From Timonella sp031979385 (GTDB lineage: Bacteria; Actinomycetota; Actinomycetes; Actinomycetales; Cellulomonadaceae), in NCBI GenBank assembly GCA_031979385.1, contig DALZEF010000005.1, positions 62,001 through 126,000 on the forward strand: a stretch of 64,000 nt of DNA, given 5' to 3'. The stretch's first letter is position 1; each line of letters starts with the position of its first letter. Positions 9,085 to 18,200 of the stretch are shown piece by piece. The position numbers were made by a program, and so were the translations under genes. Below the pieces are notes generated by a model that was given only the letters and a program-made list of their open reading frames with translations, did no database searches and had not been told where the DNA came from.

Positions 9085-10040
9085 GCCTGTCCCCGTTCGA
9101 GGTAGCGTTGCAGCGGCCTGGCCACGGTGGTCACCGCGATGACGGTGAGCGCAAGCGCAATGCCGGGACACACGGAAATCCACCAGGCGTTCGCAAGTTG
9201 GTTTTTTCCCTCGGACATCATGAGTCCCCACTCGGCGGTGGGCGGTTGCACGCCGAGCCCAAGGAAACTCAGGCCCGCGGCGGCCACAACTGCCGAACCG
9301 AAGCCGACGATGGCGAGGCCCACGAGGGTTGCGGCCACGTTCGGCACGATGTGCCGCACTGCCGCGCGGGCCGGGCCGATCCCGAGGATACGGGCGGCCT
9401 CGTAGGGGCCGCTGATTCGCAGCCTGCGCGCGGAGATTCGGCCAAGACGCACGTAGGCGGGGATGATCGCGATCGTGACGCCGATGGCCACGGCGCTCGG
9501 CCCCTTCCCCATAATTGCGACCACGAGCAGCGCGATCAGGAACTCCGGGAACGCCATGACGACCTCGATGAGCCGCGAGATGATCCCGTCGAGCCAGCGC
9601 GGTGCAAGCCCCGCGAGAGTCCCCAGCGTAAGGCCCGCAACCAGCGCAATCCCCACGGCCCGCAGCCCTACGAGAATCGAAGTTCCGGCCGCATGCACCA
9701 CACGAGTGAACACGTCACGCCCGGATTGGTCGGTCCCAAACAGGTGGTCGCCGCTGGGCGGCATCAAGACTGCCGACGAGTCGGTTGCGTTAGGGTCACC
9801 AGCGGCGATGACCTGCGGGAACAGTGCCGCTACGGCGATGAACCCGAGTACGGCCAACCCTAAGATCAGGCCGATCATTTCCCACTGGCGGGTGCGGTCG
9901 CTGCTGGTTGCGCTGCCGCGTGATCCGTTCGGGTCATGCGATCCATCCGGACTTCGTAACCCAGCCCGGCTACGTAATCCACGCGGGCCAAAACCCCCAC
10001 CGCGCGGAGGGACCACGGGCGGCGTTGCCGAAGCACTCAC
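9081..10040 (-). CDS. Peptide/nickel-type ABC transporter permease (DppC/OppC-like)
   Basis: The 319-residue integral membrane subunit has an unusual Gly/Arg/Ser-rich cytoplasmic N-terminus of about 50 residues, then an OppC-type first helix (WEMIGLILGLAVLGFIAVAALF). The family motif HLFGTDQSGRDVFTRV follows, and the binding-protein-dependent permease (EAA) loop is at GPYEAARILGIGPARAAVRHIVPN. The start codon is GTG at 10040, overlapping the stop codon of the partner permease by four bases (GTGA). Its own stop overlaps the ATPase start. It forms the channel together with the DppB-like protein. Confidence 0.95.
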   Translation of the reverse strand: MSASATPPVVPPRGGGFGPRGLRSRAGLRSPDGSHDPNGSRGSATSSDRTRQWEMIGLILGLAVLGFIAVAALFPQVIAAGDPNATDSSAVLMPPSGDHLFGTDQSGRDVFTRVVHAAGTSILVGLRAVGIALVAGLTLGTLAGLAPRWLDGIISRLIEVVMAFPEFLIALLVVAIMGKGPSAVAIGVTIAIIPAYVRLGRISARRLRISGPYEAARILGIGPARAAVRHIVPNVAATLVGLAIVGFGSAVVAAAGLSFLGLGVQPPTAEWGLMMSEGKNQLANAWWISVCPGIALALTVIAVTTVARPLQRYLERGQA

Positions 10041-10984
10041 AGCGTTCCTCCCCTCGACGGCCGCAACCGCGGGTCAAGCACGAGCGCAAGCAGGTCAACA
10101 ATCAGGTTGATCACGATGAATATGACCCCGGACAGCAGGACCACACCCATCACCACGGGAATGTCGCGGCCCAGGATCGCGTCGAGGGTGACGCGCCCCA
10201 ATCCCGGCCGAGCGAACACCGTTTCGATCAAGACGGCACCGCCAAGCAGGGAACCGAACAGGTAACCCGTCAACGTGAGCGTGCCGGTTCCGGCATGACG
10301 CAGCGAATGTTTTGCAGTCACCCCAAACCGAGAGAGTCCACGTGCGCGGGCAGTCAACGAGAACGGTTCAGCCTCGGCGGCATCAAGCCCCTGCCGCAAC
10401 ACCTGGCCCAGCGTTCCCGCAATGGGCAAAGCCATCGCAATGGCAGGCAGCACGAGACGCGAAGCCTCCGAACCGCCAATGACCGGGAACCATCCGAGCC
10501 CGTAACTGAATACGGCCGCCAGGATCAACGCCGTCCAAAATACTGGCGCTGAAACCGCAAGAAGTTCGACAAAGTCGACGAATCGTCGCAAAGCCCCGCG
10601 GCGCGAAATAAACGAGCCCGTAACGGCCAAACCGGCCGCCAACCCGAGCGCGCTCACCGATAACAGCAATGTGGGAGTCGCAGCCTGCGCCAAGATGTCA
10701 GAAACCTGGCGCCCCTGCTGATACGACTGCCCCAAATCGCCCGTCAGGACGCGGCCAATATAGGAAAAATACTGTTCAATAACGGGCCGATCCAAGCCCA
10801 AACTCACGCGAATAGCGGCCCGTGCCTCGGGCGTCGCGGAGGACAGCGGACCCAGCATGACCGACACGGGATCGCCCGGAACCAACTTCAACACCGCAAA
10901 GGCGAGTGTGACCGCGCCCCATAAAACGAGCGCGGCCCCACCCGCAAAGCGGGCAATTGGACGAATCCACCCGCGAGCCTGCAT
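10037..10984 (-). CDS. Peptide/nickel-type ABC transporter permease (DppB/OppB-like)
   Basis: This membrane permease (315 residues) has the OppB layout: a first helix (AALVLWGAVTLAFAVLKLVPGDPV) followed by the conserved LVPGDPVSVMLG segment, a GDLGQSYQQGRQV loop, and the EAA-type loop EPFSLTARARGLSRFGVTAKHSLRHA. I place the start at the ATG at 10984, which shares one base with the stop codon of the binding-protein gene (TAATG); a longer in-frame reading to 11017 lies inside that gene. It precedes the DppC-like permease with a four-base overlap. Confidence 0.95.
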   Translation of the reverse strand: MQARGWIRPIARFAGGAALVLWGAVTLAFAVLKLVPGDPVSVMLGPLSSATPEARAAIRVSLGLDRPVIEQYFSYIGRVLTGDLGQSYQQGRQVSDILAQAATPTLLLSVSALGLAAGLAVTGSFISRRGALRRFVDFVELLAVSAPVFWTALILAAVFSYGLGWFPVIGGSEASRLVLPAIAMALPIAGTLGQVLRQGLDAAEAEPFSLTARARGLSRFGVTAKHSLRHAGTGTLTLTGYLFGSLLGGAVLIETVFARPGLGRVTLDAILGRDIPVVMGVVLLSGVIFIVINLIVDLLALVLDPRLRPSRGGTL

Positions 10985-12675
10985 TACTGGATGCTCGCAC
11001 CCGCGAACAGTGGCCAACCGAACGAGTCAAACGCGAGGCCCTGCACGGACGGCAGCGACGCAACGGTGAAGTTCGGCAGGTACAGCGGCACAATCGCTAC
11101 CTGCTCAACGTTCCACTTCTGGATCTGGCTGTAGAGTTGCGCGCGCTCTTCGAGGTTAGTATTCGACGATGCCTCTTCAATCAGCGAGTCGAGCGAGGAG
11201 TCCTTCACGTTCGAGGCGTTCTGGTAGCCAGCCGAGTGCAGGTGCGGACGCAGGATGTCGGCGTCGAGGGATGCGAAGCCCCAGTCGGTGATGTCGAAGT
11301 CGAGGATCATGTTGCCCTCGGCATCCGCGTAACGTGCCTGATATTCAGGGCCTTCGATTGCGGAGTGCTTGAGTTCGAAGCCGATCTTCTTGAGGTCGTC
11401 GACCATGAAGTTCACGAGAGCCTGACGCTCGTCTGGGAACGGCAGCCACGAGAGCCACTCGGCGCTCAGACGTTCGCCGTCCTTGACGCGGTAGCCGTCG
11501 GCGTCGCGTTCGGTCCAGCCTGCCTCGTCGAGGAGGGTGTTGGCCTTGGCTTCGTCGTACGCCCACGAACCTTCAAGTGACGGGTCGTAGGAGTTTGGCG
11601 TGGTGGGGCTGAGGATGCTCCAGGCCCGCTCGTATTCGCCAGAGAACGCAGCGTTTACTGCCGCGTCGAGGTTGATTCCGTACTCGAATGCCTGGCGGAC
11701 CTTTGCGTCGCTAAATACACCGTGTTCCCAGTTGAGCAGCGCCGAGTATGGCAGACCAGGGCTTGGAACCGAGGAAATCTCGGCGCCCTGAAGTTGCGAG
11801 GTACCCGTTGGAGTCAGGTCAACCGATACATGTGCTTGGCTGCTTTGCAGCGCACCCACGCGAGCGGATTCCTCTGGGACGATGCGGATGGTCAGCGAGT
11901 CGAGCTTCGCTGGACCGTCGGCGAGCGAACCGTCCGCAGTCTTAATGTCTGGTCCCCACGCATAGTCCGCGTTCGGTTCGAGCACGAGTTGCTGCTGAGG
12001 GGTGTACTCCTTGAGTACGAACGGTCCGGTACCAACCGACACCTCGGGACCGCCAGCCTTGATCGCGTCCTGGGTTGCCGAGTCGAGAACCGCGGGCGAG
12101 TACATTCCGATGAAGGCCGTGGACAGGTTGGTGAGCAGTGGAGCGAATGGCTCCTTGAGGCGCAGCGTCAACTCGAAGTCACCGGTGGCCTCTGCACCGT
12201 CAAACAGCGAACCACCCAGCAGGCCGAGCGCCTGCGCTGACGCGGTTTCTTCCGCCGCAATGTGGTTGAAGTTCTTGACGGCGGCCTCCGCGTTGAACGG
12301 CGTTCCGTCATGGAACTTCACGTCCTCACGCAGGGTGAACACGTAGGTCAGACCGTCCTCAGAAATCTCCCAGGACTGTGCGAGCCACGGCTTGACGTCG
12401 CCGGATTCGTCGAGTGCGACGAGCGAGTCATAGATGTTGCGGTTCACGTACGCCGACACGTCCAGTTGGCTGGAGTGCGGGTCCATGTGACCGTTTTCGA
12501 GGTTTCCACCAGCGATGGTGAAAACTAGGTCTCCACCTGCATTCTGCGTTTGGGTGGCGGTTCCTTCTGAAGTATCCGGGTTGTTCTGCCCCTCGGATGA
12601 GCAAGCTGCAAGTCCCAGCGCAAGGGTTGCGGTGACGGCAGCCGCGAAAATGCGACGCGAAAGCGACGAGGTCAT
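10984..12675 (-). CDS. Peptide/nickel-type ABC transporter substrate-binding lipoprotein (SBP family 5)
   Basis: This extracellular receptor (563 residues) captures the substrate for the importer. It has a lipoprotein signal (MTSSLSRRIFAAAVTATLAL) with lipobox LAAC near residue 22-25, an acidic Gln/Thr-rich linker, and SBP_bac_5 features such as YDSLVALDESGDVKPWLAQSWEISEDG and REDVKFHDGTPFNAEAAVKN. It could bind oligopeptides, nickel chelates or other small ligands; sequence reading does not decide. The ribosome binding site AAAGGGG stands five bases before the ATG. It is the first of four genes (binding protein, two permeases, double ATPase) linked by overlapping stops and starts. Confidence 0.93.
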   Translation of the reverse strand: MTSSLSRRIFAAAVTATLALGLAACSSEGQNNPDTSEGTATQTQNAGGDLVFTIAGGNLENGHMDPHSSQLDVSAYVNRNIYDSLVALDESGDVKPWLAQSWEISEDGLTYVFTLREDVKFHDGTPFNAEAAVKNFNHIAAEETASAQALGLLGGSLFDGAEATGDFELTLRLKEPFAPLLTNLSTAFIGMYSPAVLDSATQDAIKAGGPEVSVGTGPFVLKEYTPQQQLVLEPNADYAWGPDIKTADGSLADGPAKLDSLTIRIVPEESARVGALQSSQAHVSVDLTPTGTSQLQGAEISSVPSPGLPYSALLNWEHGVFSDAKVRQAFEYGINLDAAVNAAFSGEYERAWSILSPTTPNSYDPSLEGSWAYDEAKANTLLDEAGWTERDADGYRVKDGERLSAEWLSWLPFPDERQALVNFMVDDLKKIGFELKHSAIEGPEYQARYADAEGNMILDFDITDWGFASLDADILRPHLHSAGYQNASNVKDSSLDSLIEEASSNTNLEERAQLYSQIQKWNVEQVAIVPLYLPNFTVASLPSVQGLAFDSFGWPLFAGASIQ

Positions 12676-13032
12676 GTAATCCCCTTTGTCCGCCGAATTG
12701 GCACTTAGTCCGGCGTGTTGACAATGAGCAGCCTGCCTAGACTGCTTGTTTCAGATTAGCGACGATCCGGTTGGCCGTGTTGTTCGGCTTGCGACCCAGG
12801 TCACTGCGCTAGGCGTGTCGGTGGTGTTTTACCTGCATTATGGCCACTTTGTGTGGCTGCTTTCACACCCGGGCCGCGGCCCGGATGTTGGTGTGACCGG
12901 GATGTGAGATGAGGCGTTCGTGCGGCGCGCACCCCGTTGCGTATCAACTGGATCGGCACGCCGTCTTACGTACTCGTGGCGGTTTACTGCCTCATCGTGC
13001 ATAACGATTCGTAAGTAGTGGGCCAGCTACGC
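12676..13032. other. Intergenic region with a 16-base GC palindrome
   Basis: This 357-bp gap must hold the promoter of the peptide ABC operon (reading left). I see no clear -35/-10 pair. It contains the perfect palindrome CCGGGCCGCGGCCCGG at 12869-12884, flanked by CACA and TGTG-type inverted bases. I found no tRNA-like fold and no coding potential. Confidence 0.4.
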
Positions 13033-13695
13033 TCAGAAAGGTCCCTGATCCCCTTCTAACAGCCGACGATGGTTCTCTTCAAGAAACATCTCAAGTTCGG
13101 CTGACTCTTCCGGAGTGTAAGGGACATAGTCCGATGATGGCCAGAACTCCGCAAACCGTTCAGGACCTATCCCCATTGAAAGCAGAGTCTGCTGAATATA
13201 CGGGAGATTGTCTTCATCTGGTGGAAAAGTTGCGGCCATCTCTCGCGCTCTATGCTCCCACTTTGTTTGTGTTGGCCGGTCAGCGTCTAGTTTCTGCCAG
13301 TAGGCCTGCATATGCTCAGGAGCATCACGCAGAACATCTTCTATCCATGCAAGTTCCTCAGCAATATAGTCCGGGTGAAAGCACGGCCCCGTACTCTCAT
13401 GGAAGACGTCGAGAACCAGTTCACGCTCGAAATCATCGTGCGCATGCTGCCACAAAACCTCCAACATGCGCTGGCAGCGCGCACGTTCATATAGCCCCAA
13501 CCTGTCGATGACAGCAATCGTCAGCCCTGGATCGAGTGGAAGTCGATGACGGTAGGAATTCCTTTGACTTTCAACCCATCGCTGGGCAAGGTCCTCATCT
13601 GTTTCATTACCTCGCAAGCGGTCGCCCGGTTCCTCCTGAAGATCCAATTGGTGTAACACCTCCCACTCTCCCTCTAATAGTTGACGGTGTGACAC
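13033..13695 (-). CDS. Probable immunity protein for the orphan RHS tip
   Basis: I do not recognise this acidic, tryptophan- and glutamate-rich protein of up to 220 residues. It has no signal peptide or membrane segment, so it should be cytoplasmic. It directly follows, and overlaps by up to 89 bases, the C-terminal tip of the orphan RHS fragment, the usual position of an immunity gene in polymorphic toxin loci. The start is uncertain: GTG at 13695 (GGGAAG upstream) or GTG at 13659 (GAGGGAGA upstream). The immunity role is an inference from position alone. Confidence 0.6.
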   Translation of the reverse strand: MSHRQLLEGEWEVLHQLDLQEEPGDRLRGNETDEDLAQRWVESQRNSYRHRLPLDPGLTIAVIDRLGLYERARCQRMLEVLWQHAHDDFERELVLDVFHESTGPCFHPDYIAEELAWIEDVLRDAPEHMQAYWQKLDADRPTQTKWEHRAREMAATFPPDEDNLPYIQQTLLSMGIGPERFAEFWPSSDYVPYTPEESAELEMFLEENHRRLLEGDQGPF

Positions 13696-14746
13696 GCGTC
13701 AACTTCCCGTTCTTGTATCGAACTAAAGGATTTAACGGTAGTTTTGCGGTCGAAGCGGCTTTGACTCCTTTAGGCATTCGCATACCATACTTCGGATTAC
13801 ACCTGTTGACATGAAAATCATCCATTGCATTCTTTAAGCCGGCTTGGTATCCAAGGATTTGGCTGATATGGCCTTGCACAGTACCCTTCTTCCCACGCTC
13901 CGGCTTAGCCAGAGGCAATTTTAGTGAATCCTTGTATAGTTCATTTTGTTTTTTATAAAATCTATCCATGATATTTTCCATAGTTTTGCGCGCCGTGTTA
14001 CAGGCAGCCCTGTTGAGCCCTGAAATATCACATTGATTCACTGGGTCTTGCGGGTACGCATACCGGGTTGTGTTCCCACCCTTGACTGGGTCGACGGACG
14101 TGAAATGACCTGTTACTGAATTGTAAAGACGCACGCCCATCAAGACCAGACCCGTCGCGTCAGTAGCGCGTTCTTTACCACCCAACCAGGCATAATCGAG
14201 TGCGCCCGTATCCGTAGTCTTCGCCGTGATCGGGTTGCCATACTCATCAAACAGAGACAACCCACTCCACACCGTGGTCGTACCACCGTCAACGACCTGT
14301 TGCTTCGTAGTCGCGACCACCGAGCCTTGCGGATCAACAATCCCCATCGACAAGAACTCATCTTCCACCGAATACGTCAACGACAGATCCCCGGCGATAG
14401 AAGACACATACCGCGTCGTCTTCGTGTCACCGCCTGTGACGGTTTTCGCCCATGCAGGGTTATCCGAAGTGTCTTCATACACCCGCGTCGTGGTCGAGGT
14501 GTCACTACCCTCAGTCGTGGTCGAGGTCGAGCGACGATCCATGACATCAAGGCCATACGTCGTGGTCACGCCGTTTTGGGTTACCGAACGTGCGAGATCC
14601 GAATCATAATACGAAACACTCACATCCCCCGCGCTCTCACTGTGCGGGGTATCCACGCTTGGGAGGCTGGTTTGACGTCCCAACGCGTCATACACGTACT
14701 CCCCAACACCATTAGCGCCTGAGAGGATCCGGTCAGCCTTATCGTA
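13607..14746 (-). pseudogene. Orphan RHS C-terminal cassette (core end plus alternative tip), no start of its own
   Basis: The fragment begins at 14746 with a segment nearly identical to the end of the large RHS gene (YD repeats and the RHS core ending in TRYAYPQDPVNQCD), then switches to a different tip of about 135 residues. The tip contains GKKGTVQGHISQILGYQ, FHVNRCNPKYGM and a Gly/Arg-rich end. Immediately before the homology begins, the same frame meets a TAG stop, so translation cannot enter from upstream; the open frame's first usable codon is an internal GTG at 14695. This is the classical architecture of a silent tip that can be recombined onto the full-length toxin gene. The tip's activity is not recognisable to me. 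Confidence 0.75.
14041..14746. repeat. Direct repeat copy 1 (RHS core end)
   Basis: This segment matches 15744-16449 at a constant offset of 1703 bases. Roughly 14072-14573 is identical by eye; 14574-14660 carries a cluster of differences, after which the match is close again up to 14746. It lies inside the orphan RHS cassette and would serve as a recombination substrate. Confidence 0.85.
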
Positions 14747-14780
14747 TGTTCGCTAACCGAACAGTATTGAGGCTGGGTGT

Positions 14781-15266
14781 TTATCCAATCGACTCATATG
14801 TTGCGCTCACACCCACTATGTTTGAGTCGCCGTCGAAGAAGACAGTTGCTCCATTCGAGAGACTTACCTGAGTTCTTGACGTCCGACCAGTCCAGATAAC
14901 ACTCACGGAGTCATCTCGATAAAGTTGTCCAAGATCAATATCGATGGCTCCAGAAATTCCGCCTATGACCACGCTGTCAGATATAGCGACCGCGAGTACA
15001 GATTCTATCTCTGCAGGAATACGGAACTCAGCGCTCACGAATGCTGTAAGCGAGTATGTCACCCTACAATCAGACATAATTCCATGAATATTGTAATCAA
15101 GTTCGAAACAGTCAGACACAATTATTGAAGCATCAAGGTACTCACTGTGAACGCGTTCCTGATACCTTTTCAGGTCATCCAAACATTGAACGAGGACCAT
15201 ATCGAATGGTGGATGAACTCTAGGCTTTACTGAAGTTTGGAAGGTCAGTCTTTGGCCTTGAAACAA
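14781..15266 (-). CDS. Probable immunity protein for the full-length RHS toxin
   Basis: This unrecognised 161-residue protein begins (TTG at 15266, AGGGA eight bases before) four bases after the stop codon of the large RHS gene. It is likely co-translated with the toxin and to neutralise its C-terminal tip. It looks like an all-beta, strand-rich cytoplasmic protein (for example SVSVIWTGRTSRTQVSLSNGATVFFDG) with no signal peptide. Its base composition is visibly more AT-rich than the neighbouring core genes, as is usual for horizontally exchanged tip/immunity modules. The role is inferred from position. Confidence 0.65.
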   Translation of the reverse strand: MFQGQRLTFQTSVKPRVHPPFDMVLVQCLDDLKRYQERVHSEYLDASIIVSDCFELDYNIHGIMSDCRVTYSLTAFVSAEFRIPAEIESVLAVAISDSVVIGGISGAIDIDLGQLYRDDSVSVIWTGRTSRTQVSLSNGATVFFDGDSNIVGVSATYESIG

Positions 15267-15270
15267 CCGT

Positions 15271-18200
15271 TTAATCCCTGTGAAAACCGAAATGACGAAC
15301 TTCTCCCTTCTTTGGATTTATTACCATGCGGTAGGTTCCACTAGTTTTTCCATGCCCGCCACGGTGCTCAAAACGATAGTATCCCTTTTCTCGGGTATCA
15401 CGGCTTACTTTACCGTGCCTAATAATTTGTTTTTGTGCCCAACTACTCCTTTGATAAGAACGGCTGGCCAATCCCTTCTTCACCGCATTTCTCCCATAGT
15501 AGAGGGTATCTTTTTTAACATGACGCAAGACGCGTCGCTGCGCATTCTTGGCAGCAACTTTCGCTACAGCCTTTACAGCTACCTTAGCGACAACTCTGGT
15601 TGCGACTACACCTACACCCACTCCGACGGCGAAACTCGCAGCGGTTAACGCAATATCCCACTTATTCTTCCACGCCCAGCTACCAACGCTTTTCGCAGTC
15701 TTACGCCAATTCCACGCATTACCATCCAAGTCGTACTTGTTGATCGGGTCTTGCGGATAAGAGTAGCGGGTCGTGTTCCCACCCTTGACTGGGTCGACGG
15801 ACGTGAAATGACCTGTTACTGAATTGTAAAGACGCACGCCCATCAAGACCAGACCCGTCGCGTCAGTAGCGCGTTCTTTACCACCCAACCAGGCATAATC
15901 GAGTGCGCCCGTATCCGTAGTCTTCGCCGTGATCGGGTTGCCATACTCATCAAACAGAGACAACCCACTCCACACCGTGGTCGTACCACCGTCAACGACC
16001 TGTTGCTTCGTAGTCGCGACCACCGAGCCTTGCGGATCAACAATCCCCATCGACAAGAACTCATCTTCCACCGAATACGTCAACGACAGATCCCCGGCGA
16101 TAGAAGACACATACCGCGTCGTCTTCGTGTCACCGCCTGTGACGGTTTTCGCCCATGCAGGGTTATCCGAAGTGTCTTCATACACCCGCGTCGTGGTCGA
16201 GGTGTCACTACCCTCAGTCGTGGTCGAGGTCGAGCGACGATCCATGACATCAAGGCCATACGTCGTGGTCACACCATCCTGAGTCACCGACCGTGCAAGA
16301 TCCGAGTCATAGTAAGAAACCGTCAAGTCACCTGCGCTCTCGCCGTGCGGGGTATCAACGCTTGGGAGGCTGGTTTGACGACCCAACGCGTCATACACAT
16401 ACTCCCCAACACCATTAGCGCCTGAGAGGATCCGGTCAGCCTTATCGTAGCTCCACGTCTTAGAACTCGTTGACGGCGTGCCAGCGTCTGTGCACGACTG
16501 CGTCTTCGTGACCTGTCCAGTACGGCGCCCCACCACATCGAACTCATAGTCACGCGTCACGCATGTATCAGCGATCTGGTCATAGGCTGCGGTCATACGG
16601 GCAGTCTGGTCAAACTCATACCGGGTCACCCGATCCCCATCACCTCCAGGACCACTGATCTGGTTGATACGCCCCAGCGCGTCATGATGCATCATCCACG
16701 CAAACGATGCTTCACCTTCATCACCTGTCACGATGTAAGACAATGAGGTTTCCTGACCACTACGGTCATAACTCGAAGCCTGCACGACACCCGTAGGTAG
16801 CGTCTGGGAGACAATATCGCCAAACGCGTTATAGACGGCCGTAAAATCGCCCACCCCAGCGATCTGCTTCCCGATCACGCTGCCGCTGTACGGGTCATAC
16901 GTGTAGGTTGTGTTCCCGAACTTCGGTGAGGTCTCCTGCGAGACCCGGCCAGCACCATCGTAGGTGGTCGTTGTTGCTTGACCGTGCTCGTCTGTGTATT
17001 TCACGACCCGACCCCACGAATCATGCTGGGTCTTGACCGCAGCTGTGACCGAGTCACCACTGCCTAACGTTTGTGTCTCAGTCTGCAAGCCCGTCGCGGC
17101 ATCATAAATATTCTTCACGGTTGGCTGCGGTGTTGAACTGGCTAGCCCTGTCACCGTAGTTGTGGTTTTCTCAACACGTCCCGCAGCATCAAACGTTGTC
17201 GTGGCAGTGCGAGTCACAGCGTTCAATGTTTCTGTTGTGACCGCAGCAGCCAGGTAGTACGAATACTGCGTCACTGTCTCAACGGGGATAGACGGTGTGG
17301 CCTCACCCGTAGTTGTCTGACACAACAAGCCCGCCCACGCCGGCGTGTTTGCGCACCGGCTCGGCAACCCAGCAGGCGCCTGAGCTGCTGGGCGCGCATC
17401 GTAGTAGTGCGTCACCGTCGTGCCGGCATCCAAGCCGTCCGAGTCCGCACCAATCTCCTTGACCGTGCGGCCTTGCTCATCAAACACACTCTTGACCGTG
17501 ATATCAGCATCGCCATTCTCGGTGGTCGTGGTTGTCGGTGCACCGATCATCCACCCCGAGGTCTTCCCCGTCACCGATGCGCCATCAACCGGGTCATAGC
17601 CCATGCGCTGCTCAGTCAATATCGGCTCATCCGTCGGTAATGCAACACTCGGGTCGCTCGACGCGCTGCCCGGCTGCGCGAGTGTCACCCGTGTTGTCGT
17701 CGCAAGACGGAACGGCAGACCTGTTTCTGGGTTAACCCCCTGGTTCGGTGCGCCCTGATCATAGGTTGTCGCAGTGTGCTGACGAGCCAACGTGACCTGC
17801 CCATCGCCATCCACAATCTCACGCACCGGCTCCCACACATCCGTAACCAACGTCGCGGCAGGAGTGACCACCGTACCAGCAGGGATCGTTTGGGGAGAAC
17901 CAGTTGGCCCCCACGTCACTGCAGAAGAAGTTTTAATGTCAGCGTTGTAGCGGGTAATCGTGGCGTACTCGTCCGGATTGACGGCGCCTCCAGCATTGAC
18001 GAGTGTCAGTATCTGGTCGATCCCACGCTCATCCAACTCACGGATCACGTTACCGGCACTGTCGAACCGGGTAGCCGTGAACAGCCAGCGCGCAGCATCA
18101 CCGCCGCCGCCACCCGAATATGAGGCAGTGTTGATGACACGCCCCTCATCATCGGTATACGTGATATCCGCTTTCTTCAGCAGATCAGCTGTGACCGAGG

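Noticed and set aside
9081..9231. N-terminal extension of the double ATPase into the permease gene
   Set aside because: The extension translates permease DNA in another frame, and the ATG at 9084 has the typical ATGA overlap and gives the normal N-terminus.
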